Below, piece after piece: positions 9,394 through 17,864 of a stretch of 64,000 bases of DNA (position 1 is its first letter; each line of letters opens with the position of its first letter). The notes below the pieces were generated by a model that had not been told where the DNA came from, ran no database searches, and saw nothing but the letters and a program-made list of their open reading frames with translations. A program made the position numbers and the translations under genes. This DNA comes from Oceaniglobus ichthyenteri (GTDB lineage Bacteria > Pseudomonadota > Alphaproteobacteria > Rhodobacterales > Rhodobacteraceae), in the NCBI RefSeq assembly GCF_003057885.1, contig NZ_QAGK01000004.1, forward strand, positions 62,001 to 126,000, in the 5' to 3' direction.

Positions 9394-9789
9394 TCAGGCG
9401 CTGTGGGGGGCGGGGGTGTTTGCCAGACTTGCACAAAGCGCGGCCAGTATTTCGGACCCGTGCGCAGGCTTTTCCAAGGCGCGCGGTGGGGCGCCATAGG
9501 CCCGCAAACCGTCATATCCGCTGGCGTTGCCTGTGTGAAACACCAAAGGAATGCCGCGGGTATGCAGCGCGTCGGCCAGTGGAAACACCTCACCATCGCT
9601 GAGAGAAACATCCAGAAGCGCACAATCATAGACGCTGTCTGATTGTTCGATCCCTTCGGCAACCGATGCAACGCGGGTCACATCGGCACCCGCCTGCGTC
9701 AGAACGCGATCCAGAAACATCGCAATCAACAGTTCGTCTTCCGCCAATAAAATGCGCACCCCATTCAGAGGTTTTGTCGCAATAGCCAA
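9394..9789 (-). CDS. Single-domain response regulator receiver protein
   Basis: A 131-residue receiver domain with no output domain. The acidic pair (E17, D18 in LLAEDELLI), the phospho-acceptor D60 (CALLDVSLSDG), T86 (LVFHTGNA) and K107 (LEKPAH) are all present. It is the upstream partner of the HWE kinase gene (26 bp). The start used here is a TTG at 9789 with AGGGG about 8 bases upstream; no in-frame ATG gives a better start, so the N-terminus is uncertain. The Shine-Dalgarno lies at the end of a long palindrome (9793-9846), so initiation may be structure-sensitive (inference). Confidence 0.85.
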   Translation of the reverse strand: MAIATKPLNGVRILLAEDELLIAMFLDRVLTQAGADVTRVASVAEGIEQSDSVYDCALLDVSLSDGEVFPLADALHTRGIPLVFHTGNASGYDGLRAYGAPPRALEKPAHGSEILAALCASLANTPAPHSA

Positions 9790-9792
9790 AAC

Positions 9793-9846
9793 ATGCCCCT
9801 TGTCACAACACCCGGAAATTCTCCGGTGTTGTGACCATGGGGCATG
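9793..9846. promoter_or_regulatory. Long imperfect palindrome before the response regulator
   Basis: ATGCCCC..GTCACAACACC.GGA faces TCCGGTGTTGTGAC..GGGGCAT around a 5-base centre (AATTC), giving about 20 paired positions per arm with small bulges. On the minus strand the 3' arm contains the probable Shine-Dalgarno (AGGGG) of the response regulator. It can be an operator, an mRNA hairpin controlling translation, or the terminator of the upstream J-domain gene; the lack of a good U-run argues against a simple terminator. Confidence 0.55.
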
Positions 9847-9872
9847 AGAATTACCGGGGGGTTAAGCGGGCC

Positions 9873-9895
9873 GCCGAAAACACTTTTTTTTCGGC
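9873..9895 (-). terminator. Weak hairpin after the J-domain gene
   Basis: GCCGAAAA-CACTTTT-TTTTCGGC forms an 8-bp stem 15 bp after the stop of the J-domain gene. The arms contain the A and T runs. It is a plausible but weak transcription stop for that gene. Confidence 0.35.
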
Positions 9896-9909
9896 CGGTT
9901 TGCCGCAAA

Positions 9910-10539
9910 TCAGCCTGTAAAATTGCGGCTTTCCTTGATCTGGTCCCAGGCCCAGACAACCTCTTGCAACTGTTCTTCGTGGCCGCGATCGCCGCCATTC
10001 ATATCCGGATGCAACACCTTGATCAGCGATTTGTATGCCTTGCGAATCTCGGGTTTTGTCCAATGATCCTTGGCCTCGAGAATGTCGATGGCGCGCCGTT
10101 CGGTGGGGGGCAGGCGCCGTGTGCCGGTCACCGATTTGCCCGGATTGCGGGTCGCATTTTCACCCAACACCTGATGCGGGTCATCCACGCCCAGGCGCGA
10201 CCAGGCGCGCTGTTCTTCGGATTTCCTGAAGGGTTTGGTTTCGCGGTTCCAGACCCGGTCACTGTCAAGCTGGGCTTCCATTTCTTCTTCGGTGGTGCCG
10301 TTGAAGAAATTCCATTTCAAATTGTATTCGCGCACGTGATCTTTGCAAAACCACAGGTATTCATCCAGATGATCAGGGGATTTGGGCGCGCGATACTGCC
10401 CGCCCTCTTCGCAACCGGGGTGTTCGCATACGCGGGTCGACGTTTCAAACGCCCCCGACATACCGCGCCGGCCGCGGGGATTTTTCTTTTTTGCCGCAGT
10501 AACGCGGAGATCAAAACCAAAGGGGTCACTTTTGGCCAT
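9910..10539 (-). CDS. J-domain protein with N-terminal Cys/His segment
   Basis: A 209-residue DnaJ-family protein. The J domain is at the C-terminus (about 147-206), with the hallmark HPD tripeptide at 177-179 (SLIKVLHPDMNGGD), so it should stimulate an Hsp70 partner. The N-terminal part has C38, C43, C65 and H68 (RVCEHPGCEEGG ... LWFCKDHV), a spacing that could bind zinc, and a basic start (KKKNPRGRRG). There is no Gly/Phe region or standard DnaJ zinc centre, so this is not the housekeeping DnaJ. ATG 10539 has AAGG upstream. It is divergent from bolA. A YegD-like Hsp70 is encoded at 59.2-60.4 kb, but a link is not shown. Confidence 0.88.
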   Translation of the reverse strand: MAKSDPFGFDLRVTAAKKKNPRGRRGMSGAFETSTRVCEHPGCEEGGQYRAPKSPDHLDEYLWFCKDHVREYNLKWNFFNGTTEEEMEAQLDSDRVWNRETKPFRKSEEQRAWSRLGVDDPHQVLGENATRNPGKSVTGTRRLPPTERRAIDILEAKDHWTKPEIRKAYKSLIKVLHPDMNGGDRGHEEQLQEVVWAWDQIKESRNFTG

Positions 10540-10633
10540 ATCAGCACCTTTCCGACTCGGGCCTCACAGTCTAGTGGTTTAGGCCACAGAGGGAAGGGGA
10601 GATTTTAGAAAAATGTCAGTGACCAAAGGAACT

Positions 10634-10888
10634 ATGACCACCGAGATTCGCACACGGTTAGAGACCGCATTCACGCCCACACATCTTGATGTGGTGGATG
10701 ACAGCGAATCGCATCGCGGACATGCCGGGTTTCAGGAAGGCGGCGAAAGCCACTTTAACGTGTCGATCACCGCACCCGCCTTTGCCGAGATGTCGCGCGT
10801 GGCCCGCCACCGCGCGGTTCACGCGGCATTGGGGCCAGATGTAATGGGGCAGATCCACGCCTTGGCGTTGGATATCAAGGCGGGTTAG
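10634..10888 (+). CDS. bolA: BolA family protein
   Basis: An 84-residue BolA-like protein. The class II KH-like fold is recognisable from the helix-strand pattern IRTRLETAFTPTHLDVVDDS, the SHRGHAG loop (candidate Fe-S ligand His shared with monothiol glutaredoxins), SHFNVSITAPAF and the C-terminal motif HRAVHAALG. BolA proteins work with monothiol glutaredoxins in iron-sulfur trafficking and affect cell shape. I favour ATG 10634, preceded by AAAGGA at ideal spacing, over ATG 10613, which has only a weak site. Its stop overlaps the stop of the convergent DUF4177 gene by 3 bp. Confidence 0.9.
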   Translation: MTTEIRTRLETAFTPTHLDVVDDSESHRGHAGFQEGGESHFNVSITAPAFAEMSRVARHRAVHAALGPDVMGQIHALALDIKAG

Positions 10889-11505
10889 CGCCCTTCAAAC
10901 CGATCCGCAGCAGAGCGGGGGGCTGATTTGTTCGGCCCCGCAGGGCCAAGCCGCGGCGCAGGGCCGGTTGCCCCCTCACGTGCTGCGCCGAAAAGTGGCC
11001 TTTTGCCATGATCCACGGGCGCTTGCGCCGTCTGGGGGGCGGCAACGGGCGTTTCGGTGTGTTGTGCCGTTACGGATGGGGCCGGTGTTGGCGCGGGTGC
11101 CGGGGCGGCCACCGCTTCGCGTTGCGCGGGCGCGGCAACACGCGGGGCCGGGGGTGGCGGCGGTGTGTACGCCTCTTCCGGCTCGGCAGGTTCGGCGCTC
11201 AGCTCACTGGCCAATTCCTCTGGGGTGGGTGTATCGTCCAGCTCGGGCAGGACATAGGGCGCGTGGCCATCCTCCAGCACCCGACGAAACACCAACATGT
11301 TCTGAAACACGGTCTTGGTGCCGGTAAACCCCGACCGTTCTTCGCACGGCAGCGTGTCCGAGCGGATATATTCCCACCCTTCGGCACCATAGACGTTCAT
11401 CAATTCGCTGAGCGTGGCGGCAAACCGCGCTTCGTTGGTTTTTGCGCCTTTGATCTTGGGCGCTTTCTTTGGTGCCGGCACCACGACATATTCAAATGAC
11501 AACAT
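10885..11505 (-). CDS. DUF4177-like protein with Pro/Ala-rich tail
   Basis: A 206-residue protein in two parts. Residues 1-80 form a DUF4177-type domain (MLSFEYVVVPAPKK ... ATLSELMNVYGAEGWEYIRSDTLP, then NMLVFRRVL); the phrase GAEGWEYI is typical. Residues 85-206 are low-complexity and rich in Pro, Ala and Glu (YTPPPPPAPRV, PAPAPTPAPS), ending in a basic tail. Function is unknown. ATG 11505 is chosen because the domain starts there and GAGCGGG precedes it; an upstream in-frame start would add 38 atypical residues. It converges with bolA and lies 186 bp downstream of gatB. Confidence 0.8.
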   Translation of the reverse strand: MLSFEYVVVPAPKKAPKIKGAKTNEARFAATLSELMNVYGAEGWEYIRSDTLPCEERSGFTGTKTVFQNMLVFRRVLEDGHAPYVLPELDDTPTPEELASELSAEPAEPEEAYTPPPPPAPRVAAPAQREAVAAPAPAPTPAPSVTAQHTETPVAAPQTAQAPVDHGKRPLFGAAREGATGPAPRLGPAGPNKSAPRSAADRFEGR

Positions 11506-11691
11506 AACCCGCTCTTTCTGATTTTGGCACATTATACCAAACGCCCGGGGCAGTGTAAAAGCCCCAAGCGTCTGCCGATGGCGTGCTATTGCCGCCGATC
11601 CCGCAATCCACCGAATCAATATGGCCGCTTTGGTAGGATGAGGTGGCAGATGCGGCGCAGGAAACGGCGCGCCGCGCCGGGGTCACACCCG

Positions 11692-13203
11692 TCAAAGGCC
11701 CAGCTTTGCCGCCACGATCTGATTCACCGACGCCGGATTTGCCTTGCCGCCGGTGGCTTTCATCACCTGGCCCACGAACCAGCCCGCCAGCTTTGGGTTT
11801 ACCTTGGCTTTTTCCACCTGCGCCGGATTGTCGGCGATGATCTGATCAACTGCCGCCTCGATCGCGCCGGTGTCGTTGACCTGCTTCATGCCTTTTTGTT
11901 CAACAATTTCAGCAGGATCGCCACCTTCGGTGTAAACGATTTCAAACAAATCCTTGCCGATCTTGCCGCTGATGTCGCCGCTGCTGATCAGGGTGATGAT
12001 CCCGCCCAATTGGTCGGGCGACACCGGGCTGTCGGAAATGCCCAGATCATCCTTTTTCAACCGGCCAAACAATTCGTTAATCACCCAGTTTGCGGCCAGT
12101 TTACCATCGCGCCCTTGGGCAACCTGTTCAAAATAAACGGCATTTTCCACATCTGCGGTCAGAACGCTGGCGTCATATTCTGTCATCCCGAAATCACGCA
12201 CGAATCGCGCTTTTTTCTCGTCGGGCAGTTCGGGAAGGGACGCGGCGATGTCATCGACGAACCCCTGTTCAATCTCTAGGGGCAACAGATCGGGGCAGGG
12301 GAAATAGCGGTAATCATGCGCCTCTTCTTTTGAGCGCATCGAGCGGGTTTCACCCTTTTCCACATCATACAGGCGGGTTTCCTGCACCACCTTGCCGCCA
12401 TCTTCGATGATGGCAATCTGGCGGCGTGCCTCAACCTCGATCGCCTGCTGGATGAACCGCATTGAGTTCATGTTCTTGATTTCACAGCGGGTGCCAAGAT
12501 GGGAAAAATCCTGTGTTTCCATGTATTTTTCGTAATCGCCGGGACGGCAGACCGACACGTTCACATCGGCCCGCAAATTGCCGTTTTGCATGTTGCCATC
12601 GCAAGTGCCGAGATAGCGCATGATCTGGCGCAGCTTCACGACAAAGGCGGCCGCCTCTTCGGGGCCGCGAATATCGGGGCGTGATACGATTTCCATCAAG
12701 GCCACGCCGGTGCGGTTCAGATCGACAAATGACATGGTCGGGTCCATATCGTGAATCGATTTACCGGCGTCCTGTTCCAGGTGAATCCGCTCGATCCGCA
12801 CACGGCGCGCCACGCCGGGGGCCATATCGACGATCACTTCGCCTTCGCCCACAATCGGATGATAAAGTTGCGAAATCTGGTATCCTTGAGGCAGGTCGGG
12901 GTAAAAGTAATTCTTCCGATCAAAGGCCGATTTCAGATGAATTTCGGCCTTCAACCCCAGCCCGGTTTTCACCGCCAGCGCCACGCAGCCTTCGTTGATG
13001 ACCGGCAACATGCCCGGCATTCCGGCATCCACAAATGCCACGTTTGAATTGGGTTCCGCCCCAAATTGGGTCGACGCGCCCGAAAACAGTTTCGCCTTTG
13101 TGGCCACCTGGGCGTGAACCTCAAGCCCGATCACCAGCTCCCAATCATGCTGGGCGCCCGAGATGACCTTGGGCTTGGGGGCTTCAAACGTAAGATCGAG
13201 CAT
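11692..13203 (-). CDS. gatB: Aspartyl/glutamyl-tRNA amidotransferase subunit B
   Basis: A 503-residue GatB, the kinase and tRNA-binding subunit of GatCAB, which converts Glu-tRNA(Gln) and/or Asp-tRNA(Asn) to the amidated forms. Family signatures include [21 protein letters not shown] near residue 22, the zinc-region and catalytic cradle segment [20 protein letters not shown], and [15 protein letters not shown]. The C-terminal YqeY-like tail domain ([19 protein letters not shown]) is complete. Length is standard. GatA and GatC are not in the window, so the operon is split in this genome. Confidence 0.97.
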   Translation of the reverse strand: MLDLTFEAPKPKVISGAQHDWELVIGLEVHAQVATKAKLFSGASTQFGAEPNSNVAFVDAGMPGMLPVINEGCVALAVKTGLGLKAEIHLKSAFDRKNYFYPDLPQGYQISQLYHPIVGEGEVIVDMAPGVARRVRIERIHLEQDAGKSIHDMDPTMSFVDLNRTGVALMEIVSRPDIRGPEEAAAFVVKLRQIMRYLGTCDGNMQNGNLRADVNVSVCRPGDYEKYMETQDFSHLGTRCEIKNMNSMRFIQQAIEVEARRQIAIIEDGGKVVQETRLYDVEKGETRSMRSKEEAHDYRYFPCPDLLPLEIEQGFVDDIAASLPELPDEKKARFVRDFGMTEYDASVLTADVENAVYFEQVAQGRDGKLAANWVINELFGRLKKDDLGISDSPVSPDQLGGIITLISSGDISGKIGKDLFEIVYTEGGDPAEIVEQKGMKQVNDTGAIEAAVDQIIADNPAQVEKAKVNPKLAGWFVGQVMKATGGKANPASVNQIVAAKLGL

Positions 13204-13363
13204 GGCGCACCTGTGTTAAAAACGACCGTTTGCGTTTTAGGTCAGGGCGGGATTGCGCGCAAGGGGCGCGGGTTTTCGCCGACGTTTTACAACAGCGTTG
13301 CCAAAAGGGGGTCGCGGGTTTTATGCCACCGGTGCCGGACAGTTTCCGCCCGGTGCTGCCAAA

Positions 13364-13948
13364 ATGAACATGATGAAACGTATTTCTATCGCTTTTGCGC
13401 TGGCACTTTCGCTTGCCGCATGCGGTGCCAAGGCACCCGCCACCCAAGAACCCGACACCCGCCCGGCCATGCGTTGGGATCACCGCCCCGAGGCGTTGAA
13501 CTGGACCGAAGCGACGATTGCCGCGCTACAGGCCAATCCCGCCGGGCTGCACACGCTGACACCAGGCGACATTGCCACATATTGCCCCGGTTACGACACG
13601 GCTTCGCCGACAGACCGCGCCGCATTCTGGGCCGGATTGCTGAGCGCACTGGCAAAACATGAAAGCACCTGGAATCCACAGGCCGTTGGCGGTGGTGGGC
13701 GTTGGTTTGGTCTGGTGCAAATTGATCCGCGCACGGCGCGTGGCTATGGCTGTGCGGCAAAATCGGGCGATGCATTGAAAGATGGCGTTGCGAATCTGCA
13801 ATGTGCCGTGCGGATCGCCACCGCGCAGGTCAGCAAACGTGGCACGGTGAGCCGGGGCATGTTGGATTGGGGCCCCTTCCACAGTGCCGGTAAACGCGCC
13901 GACATGCAGACCTGGACCCGCCAGCAAAGTTACTGCCAACCGTCCTGA
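13364..13948 (+). CDS. SLT-fold (lysozyme-like) putative lipoprotein, paralogue A
   Basis: A 194-residue protein with a signal peptide and lipobox (ALALSLAACG, cleavage before Cys), so it is probably anchored in the outer membrane. The core resembles the soluble lytic transglycosylase fold: the candidate catalytic Glu is in ALAKHESTWNPQAVGGGG, followed by RWFGLVQIDPRTARGYGC, which matches the ES...GLxQI...A layout of SLT domains. It could cleave murein glycan strands. Four Cys (YCPGY, GYGC, LQCA, SYCQ) could form disulfides. Three close ATGs (13364, 13370, 13373) are possible. A second related gene follows 53 bp downstream; gatB is divergent. Confidence 0.8.
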   Translation: MNMMKRISIAFALALSLAACGAKAPATQEPDTRPAMRWDHRPEALNWTEATIAALQANPAGLHTLTPGDIATYCPGYDTASPTDRAAFWAGLLSALAKHESTWNPQAVGGGGRWFGLVQIDPRTARGYGCAAKSGDALKDGVANLQCAVRIATAQVSKRGTVSRGMLDWGPFHSAGKRADMQTWTRQQSYCQPS

Positions 13949-14001
13949 TCGCGTTGGCGAATCATCTTGCAAGGGGCCAGACGCATTGGCATCCTACCAA
14001 A

Positions 14002-14691
14002 ATGATCCCGGGCTGCCTTTATAAATCCCTACGCTGCCTGCTTTTTTGGGCAGTGCTTGGCCTGGGCCCGGCCATGGCCGGCCCCGAGCGCAGCCTGCGC
14101 CCGATGCCCCGCCCCGCGTTCACGCCCGAGTTCATTCCCCAGACCCGCTGGGATCATCGTGGCGAAAGCGATGTCTGGACCCGTGCCGCCCTTGGCGCGC
14201 TTAAATCCCATGGTGCGCCGCTTGCGGATATTGTGCCGCGTGACATCGGCCAGTGGTGCCCGGGATATCCAACAGCATCAAAACCCGTGCGGCGGGCGTT
14301 TTGGGTGGGGCTTTTGTCGGCCTTGGCCAAACACGAAAGCACCTGGAAGCCCAAAGCGGTGGGCGGCGGCGGGCGCTGGTATGGTCTTTTGCAAATTCTG
14401 CCCGCAACGGCGCGGGGCTATGGGTGCAAGGCGCGCACAGGTGGCGCGTTGCAAAGTGGGCCGGCCAATCTGGCCTGTGCGATTCGCATCCTGTCGGTCA
14501 CCGTGCCGCGCGATGGCGTGGTTCATGCCCAATCGCCCAGATGGGGGGGCGTTGCCGCAGATTGGGGGCCAATGCGATCGGCGACAAAACGTCAGGATAT
14601 GGCCAACTGGCTGCGCAGTCAGGCCTATTGCCAGATCAACAGCAGCCCGCGGCCGATGCCCCGGCCCGGACGGCAAATAGCCCTGAAGTGA
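14002..14691 (+). CDS. SLT-fold (lysozyme-like) secreted protein, paralogue B
   Basis: A 229-residue paralogue of the preceding gene. The shared core is strongly conserved: RWDH, CPGYPTAS, FWVGLLSALAKHESTWKPKA, GGGGRWYGLLQILPATARGYGC and the Cys pattern are the same or nearly so. The candidate catalytic Glu is in AKHES. Unlike paralogue A, the N-terminus (CLYKSLRCLLFWAVLGLGPAMA) is a normal signal peptide without a good lipobox, so this copy is probably released to the periplasm. The C-terminal tail is Pro/Arg-rich. The start at 14002 places the signal peptide at the N-terminus; an upstream in-frame ATG at 13954 would add 16 residues. Confidence 0.78.
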   Translation: MIPGCLYKSLRCLLFWAVLGLGPAMAGPERSLRPMPRPAFTPEFIPQTRWDHRGESDVWTRAALGALKSHGAPLADIVPRDIGQWCPGYPTASKPVRRAFWVGLLSALAKHESTWKPKAVGGGGRWYGLLQILPATARGYGCKARTGGALQSGPANLACAIRILSVTVPRDGVVHAQSPRWGGVAADWGPMRSATKRQDMANWLRSQAYCQINSSPRPMPRPGRQIALK

Positions 14692-14758
14692 GCGGTTTTG
14701 GCGCAGGGGGCGGCGATTCGCCAAATTTCCGCCCGATCTGCGAAATCATCCAGAATGC

Positions 14759-14792
14759 CGCCGCCCCCAATGATCCTGCAAAAGGGGCGGCG
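14759..14792. terminator. GC-rich hairpin between convergent genes
   Basis: CGCCGCCCC (14759-14767) pairs perfectly with GGGGCGGCG (14784-14792). It lies between the convergent SLT paralogue B and pepN. No U-run follows on either strand, so its role as an intrinsic terminator is uncertain. Confidence 0.35.
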
Positions 14793-14797
14793 CCTGT

Positions 14798-17350
14798 TCA
14801 GCCGAGAATGCGCCCGACCATTTCGGCACAATCACGCGACAGGTTCGGTGTGGATTTGATCCGTTCCAACGCAGCGCGCATCAATGCCTGTCGGTCGGGG
14901 TCATAGCGCCGCCAGGTTTCGAAAATCGTCGTCATCCGTGCCGTTGTTTGCGGATTGAGCGGATCAAGCCGAATCAACCAATCCGCAATCAGATCATAAG
15001 CCGCGCCGCCAACATGGTGCAGCCCACCATGGTTTGCCGCCAAACCGCCGATCAGCGATCGGAACCGATTGGGGTTTTTCCAATCGAAATCGGCATGTTG
15101 ACCAAGGGCATGCACCACATCTGCCGCCTTTTCCGGCGAAGCCTGCATCGCTTGCAACATGAACCATTTGTCCATCACCAAACGGTCATGGGACCATTCG
15201 TCGTAAAATGCCGCGACCTCATTTTCGCCCTTGCCAATCGCCAGCAGCGTAGACAACGCGCCGAGTTTTTCGGTCATGTTGTCCGCGCTTGCGAATTGGT
15301 CGCGCGCCCGCGCCCCATCATCCAGATACGACAAAAACCCAAGGGCGGTCATGCGCAACGCGCGCAGTCCCGCCGCCTTGGCATCGGGGCTATAGGGGCC
15401 GGACAGCGCGCAATCGGCATAGGTATGTGCCAAGGCATCGGCGTGGGCCTTGGCGATCTCTTTGGTCAAGCGTTGCCGTTGATGATGGATCGCCGCCGGA
15501 TCGGGGGTGAGGCCGCCATCAAACAAAGACTGTGCCAGATCATCCTCGCTGGGCAGGGACAGCGCCAGCGCGCGAAACGCCGGGTCGAGCGTGGTATCAC
15601 CGATGACTTGGGCAAGCGCGTTCAAATAGGCCGGATCAGGGGCGGCATTATCGGTGATCATCGCGATCAGCACATCCTTTGCCAAGGCGCGCCCCGCCTC
15701 CCAGCGGTTAAAGGAATCGGTGTCATGGGCCAGTAAAAACGCCCGCTGCTCTGCGGTCAGGCTGCGTTCGACGATCACTGGCGCGGAAAACCCTCGCAGC
15801 AGCGAAAGCAGGGGCCGCGTGCCGTTGGTGTCAAAGGTCAGTTCGGTTTCTGCCGTGTTCATCACCAACATTTCCGTACCGATCAGATCGCCGCCATCCT
15901 CGCCGATCAACCCATAGGCAATCGGAATAACCTGTGGCCGCTTTTCGGGATACCCCGGCGTGGGCGGTGTGTGCTGAGTCAATTTAACGGTCAGACGGTT
16001 GTTTTCATAACTCTCTTCAACCTTCAGGCGCGGCGTGCCCGGCTGGGTGTACCAGCGTTTGAACTGGCTCAGGTCACGGCCTGTTGTATCTTCAAACACC
16101 TGCAACCAATCCTCGATCGTGCAGGCCTGGCCATCGTGGCGATCAAAATACAGGGTCAGGGCGTTATCATAGGCATCATCCCCCACCAGACGTTTCAACA
16201 TGCCGATCAATTCGGCCCCTTTTTCATAAACCGTCGCGGTGTAAAAATTGTTAATCTCGATATAGCTTTCGGGGCGCACCGGATGGGCAAGCGGCCCGTT
16301 GTCTTCGCGGAACTGGCGCGCGCGCAGGGCAAGCACCGATTCGATCCGTTTTACCGGAGCCGAGCGCATATCGCCCGAAAACTGCTGATCGCGAAACACG
16401 GTCAGGCCCTCTTTCAGACACAGCTGAAACCAATCGCGACAGGTGATGCGATTGCCCGTCCAATTGTGGAAATATTCATGGGCGATGATGCCTTCGATAA
16501 ATTCATAATCCCGGTCGGTGGCGGTTTCGGGGCTGGCCAGAACATACTTTGAATTGAAAATGTTAAGCCCCTTATTCTCCATCGCGCCCATGTTGAAATC
16601 ATCAACCGCAACGATGTTGAACACCGACAGATCATAGGCGCGGCCATAGACCTGTTCATCCCATTTCATGCTGCGAATAAGGGCATCCAAAGCATAATCG
16701 CATTTGCCTTCATCGCCGGGGCGCACCCAGACGTTCAGCGCCACTTCATCGCCATTCATTGTGGTGAATTGGCCGGAATGGGCCACCAGATCGCCCGCAA
16801 CCAAGGCAAACAGATAGGCGGGTTTTGGCCACGGGTCGTGCCATTCGGCGAACCCTGCGCCGCTGTCACCGGGATTGCCGTTTGACAGCAAAACAGGTGC
16901 GTCGCCCTCAATGCGTACTGTAAAGGGGGCCATCACATCGGGGCGGTCGGGGTAATAGGTGATTTTGCGAAAACCCTCGGCCTCGCATTGGGTGCAATAC
17001 ATGCCGTTTGACATATACAGCCCCTCAAGCGCGGTGTTGGTTTCAGGGGCGATTTCCACTTCGGCCTCCCACACAAAGGCGCCATCCGGCACGGCACAAG
17101 TCAGGTGGGTTGGCGTGATGTCGGGGGTCACCGGCACGCCGTCAATCGTGGCGCGGATCAGGGTCAGGTTTTCACCATCCAGACGCAGCGTGTTCGCGGC
17201 GTCAGCGTCAGGATTGGGCCGAAAGCCAATGCGTGAAATCACCCGCGTGGCCCGGGGCGACAGGCGAAATGTCAGGTGAACACTGTCGATCAAATGGCTG
17301 AACGGGCGGTAATCGGCTAGGCGAATTGTTTGGGGTGCGGCGTCTTTCAT
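14798..17350 (-). CDS. pepN: Aminopeptidase N (M1 family)
   Basis: An 850-residue zinc aminopeptidase of the bacterial PepN type. The exopeptidase motif GAMENKG is present, followed by the zinc site HEYFHNWTGNRITCRDWFQL with the third ligand Glu in CLKEGLTVFRDQQFS. The N-terminal beta domain (FSHLIDSVHLTFRLSPRATR) and the long helical C-terminal domain are complete and the length is normal. It broadly removes N-terminal residues during cytoplasmic peptide turnover. ATG 17350 is chosen because MKDAAPQTIRLADYRPF matches the usual N-terminus; the frame remains open to 17425. It is divergent from the small membrane protein gene at 17456. Confidence 0.96.
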   Translation of the reverse strand: MKDAAPQTIRLADYRPFSHLIDSVHLTFRLSPRATRVISRIGFRPNPDADAANTLRLDGENLTLIRATIDGVPVTPDITPTHLTCAVPDGAFVWEAEVEIAPETNTALEGLYMSNGMYCTQCEAEGFRKITYYPDRPDVMAPFTVRIEGDAPVLLSNGNPGDSGAGFAEWHDPWPKPAYLFALVAGDLVAHSGQFTTMNGDEVALNVWVRPGDEGKCDYALDALIRSMKWDEQVYGRAYDLSVFNIVAVDDFNMGAMENKGLNIFNSKYVLASPETATDRDYEFIEGIIAHEYFHNWTGNRITCRDWFQLCLKEGLTVFRDQQFSGDMRSAPVKRIESVLALRARQFREDNGPLAHPVRPESYIEINNFYTATVYEKGAELIGMLKRLVGDDAYDNALTLYFDRHDGQACTIEDWLQVFEDTTGRDLSQFKRWYTQPGTPRLKVEESYENNRLTVKLTQHTPPTPGYPEKRPQVIPIAYGLIGEDGGDLIGTEMLVMNTAETELTFDTNGTRPLLSLLRGFSAPVIVERSLTAEQRAFLLAHDTDSFNRWEAGRALAKDVLIAMITDNAAPDPAYLNALAQVIGDTTLDPAFRALALSLPSEDDLAQSLFDGGLTPDPAAIHHQRQRLTKEIAKAHADALAHTYADCALSGPYSPDAKAAGLRALRMTALGFLSYLDDGARARDQFASADNMTEKLGALSTLLAIGKGENEVAAFYDEWSHDRLVMDKWFMLQAMQASPEKAADVVHALGQHADFDWKNPNRFRSLIGGLAANHGGLHHVGGAAYDLIADWLIRLDPLNPQTTARMTTIFETWRRYDPDRQALMRAALERIKSTPNLSRDCAEMVGRILG

Positions 17351-17455
17351 GGGGGGCCTTTCGAAAAAGCGGCAAATGAACTTTTGGCTGAGTTGCACGT
17401 TAGGTCCACAACCCATCGGCATCAATGGCCGAGCAATGAGAGTTAGGAGACCACC

Positions 17456-17674
17456 ATGTCAGCACCTGACACAAACGTAAAAAAACAAGAGAAACATCAC
17501 AAGCCCGCCCTTTTCGGCATGGGCGCGGCAATCGGATTTGCCGCCCTGATTTTGGCAGCTTTCATCGGCTGGACAGTCTATAAAGGCGGCGAGCCCGAAG
17601 GCGCAGCCGTGCAAATTGACAGCCGAACAGGCGAGGCTGTTTCAACCGAAACAGGCGCACCCGTCGCTGAATAA
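17456..17674 (+). CDS. Small single-pass membrane protein
   Basis: A 72-residue protein with a strong Shine-Dalgarno (TTAGGAGACC before ATG 17456). The first 17 residues are polar and Lys/His-rich (NVKKQEKHHKPA), then a single membrane helix (MGAAIGFAALILAAFIGWTVY, about 22-42) and a short acidic periplasmic tail. I do not recognise a family. Good translation signals and a clean topology support it as a real gene. It is followed 37 bp later by a DUF2256 gene and a shared terminator, so the two are probably one transcript. Confidence 0.75.
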   Translation: MSAPDTNVKKQEKHHKPALFGMGAAIGFAALILAAFIGWTVYKGGEPEGAAVQIDSRTGEAVSTETGAPVAE

Positions 17675-17711
17675 CACTTGCCATTGGGCGATCTGAATTT
17701 AACTTCGGTTC

Positions 17712-17864
17712 ATGCCACGCACCGTTAAAAAATCAAACCTGCCGCACAAGATATGCGCAACATGTGAAAAGCCGTTCACATGGCGCAAGAAGTGGGAAAA
17801 GGTGTGGGATGATGTCCGCTATTGCTCAGAGCGGTGCCGCCGTACGAAAGACAAGAACAGATAG
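17712..17864 (+). CDS. DUF2256 family protein
   Basis: A 50-residue protein (begins [20 protein letters not shown], ends [10 protein letters not shown]). It has the full DUF2256 signature: a basic N-terminus, CATC, the PFTWRKKW segment and YCSERCRR. The four Cys in CxxC...CxxxC spacing suggest a small zinc ribbon. Members are often encoded beside photolyase or cryptochrome genes; none is seen here. Function is unknown. An intrinsic terminator starts directly after the stop codon. Confidence 0.85.
   Translation: MPRTVKKSNLPHKICATCEKPFTWRKKWEKVWDDVRYCSERCRRTKDKNR

Noticed and set aside
11524-12279. 251-codon plus-strand frame
   Set aside because: Antisense shadow of gatB; no domain and no ribosome site.
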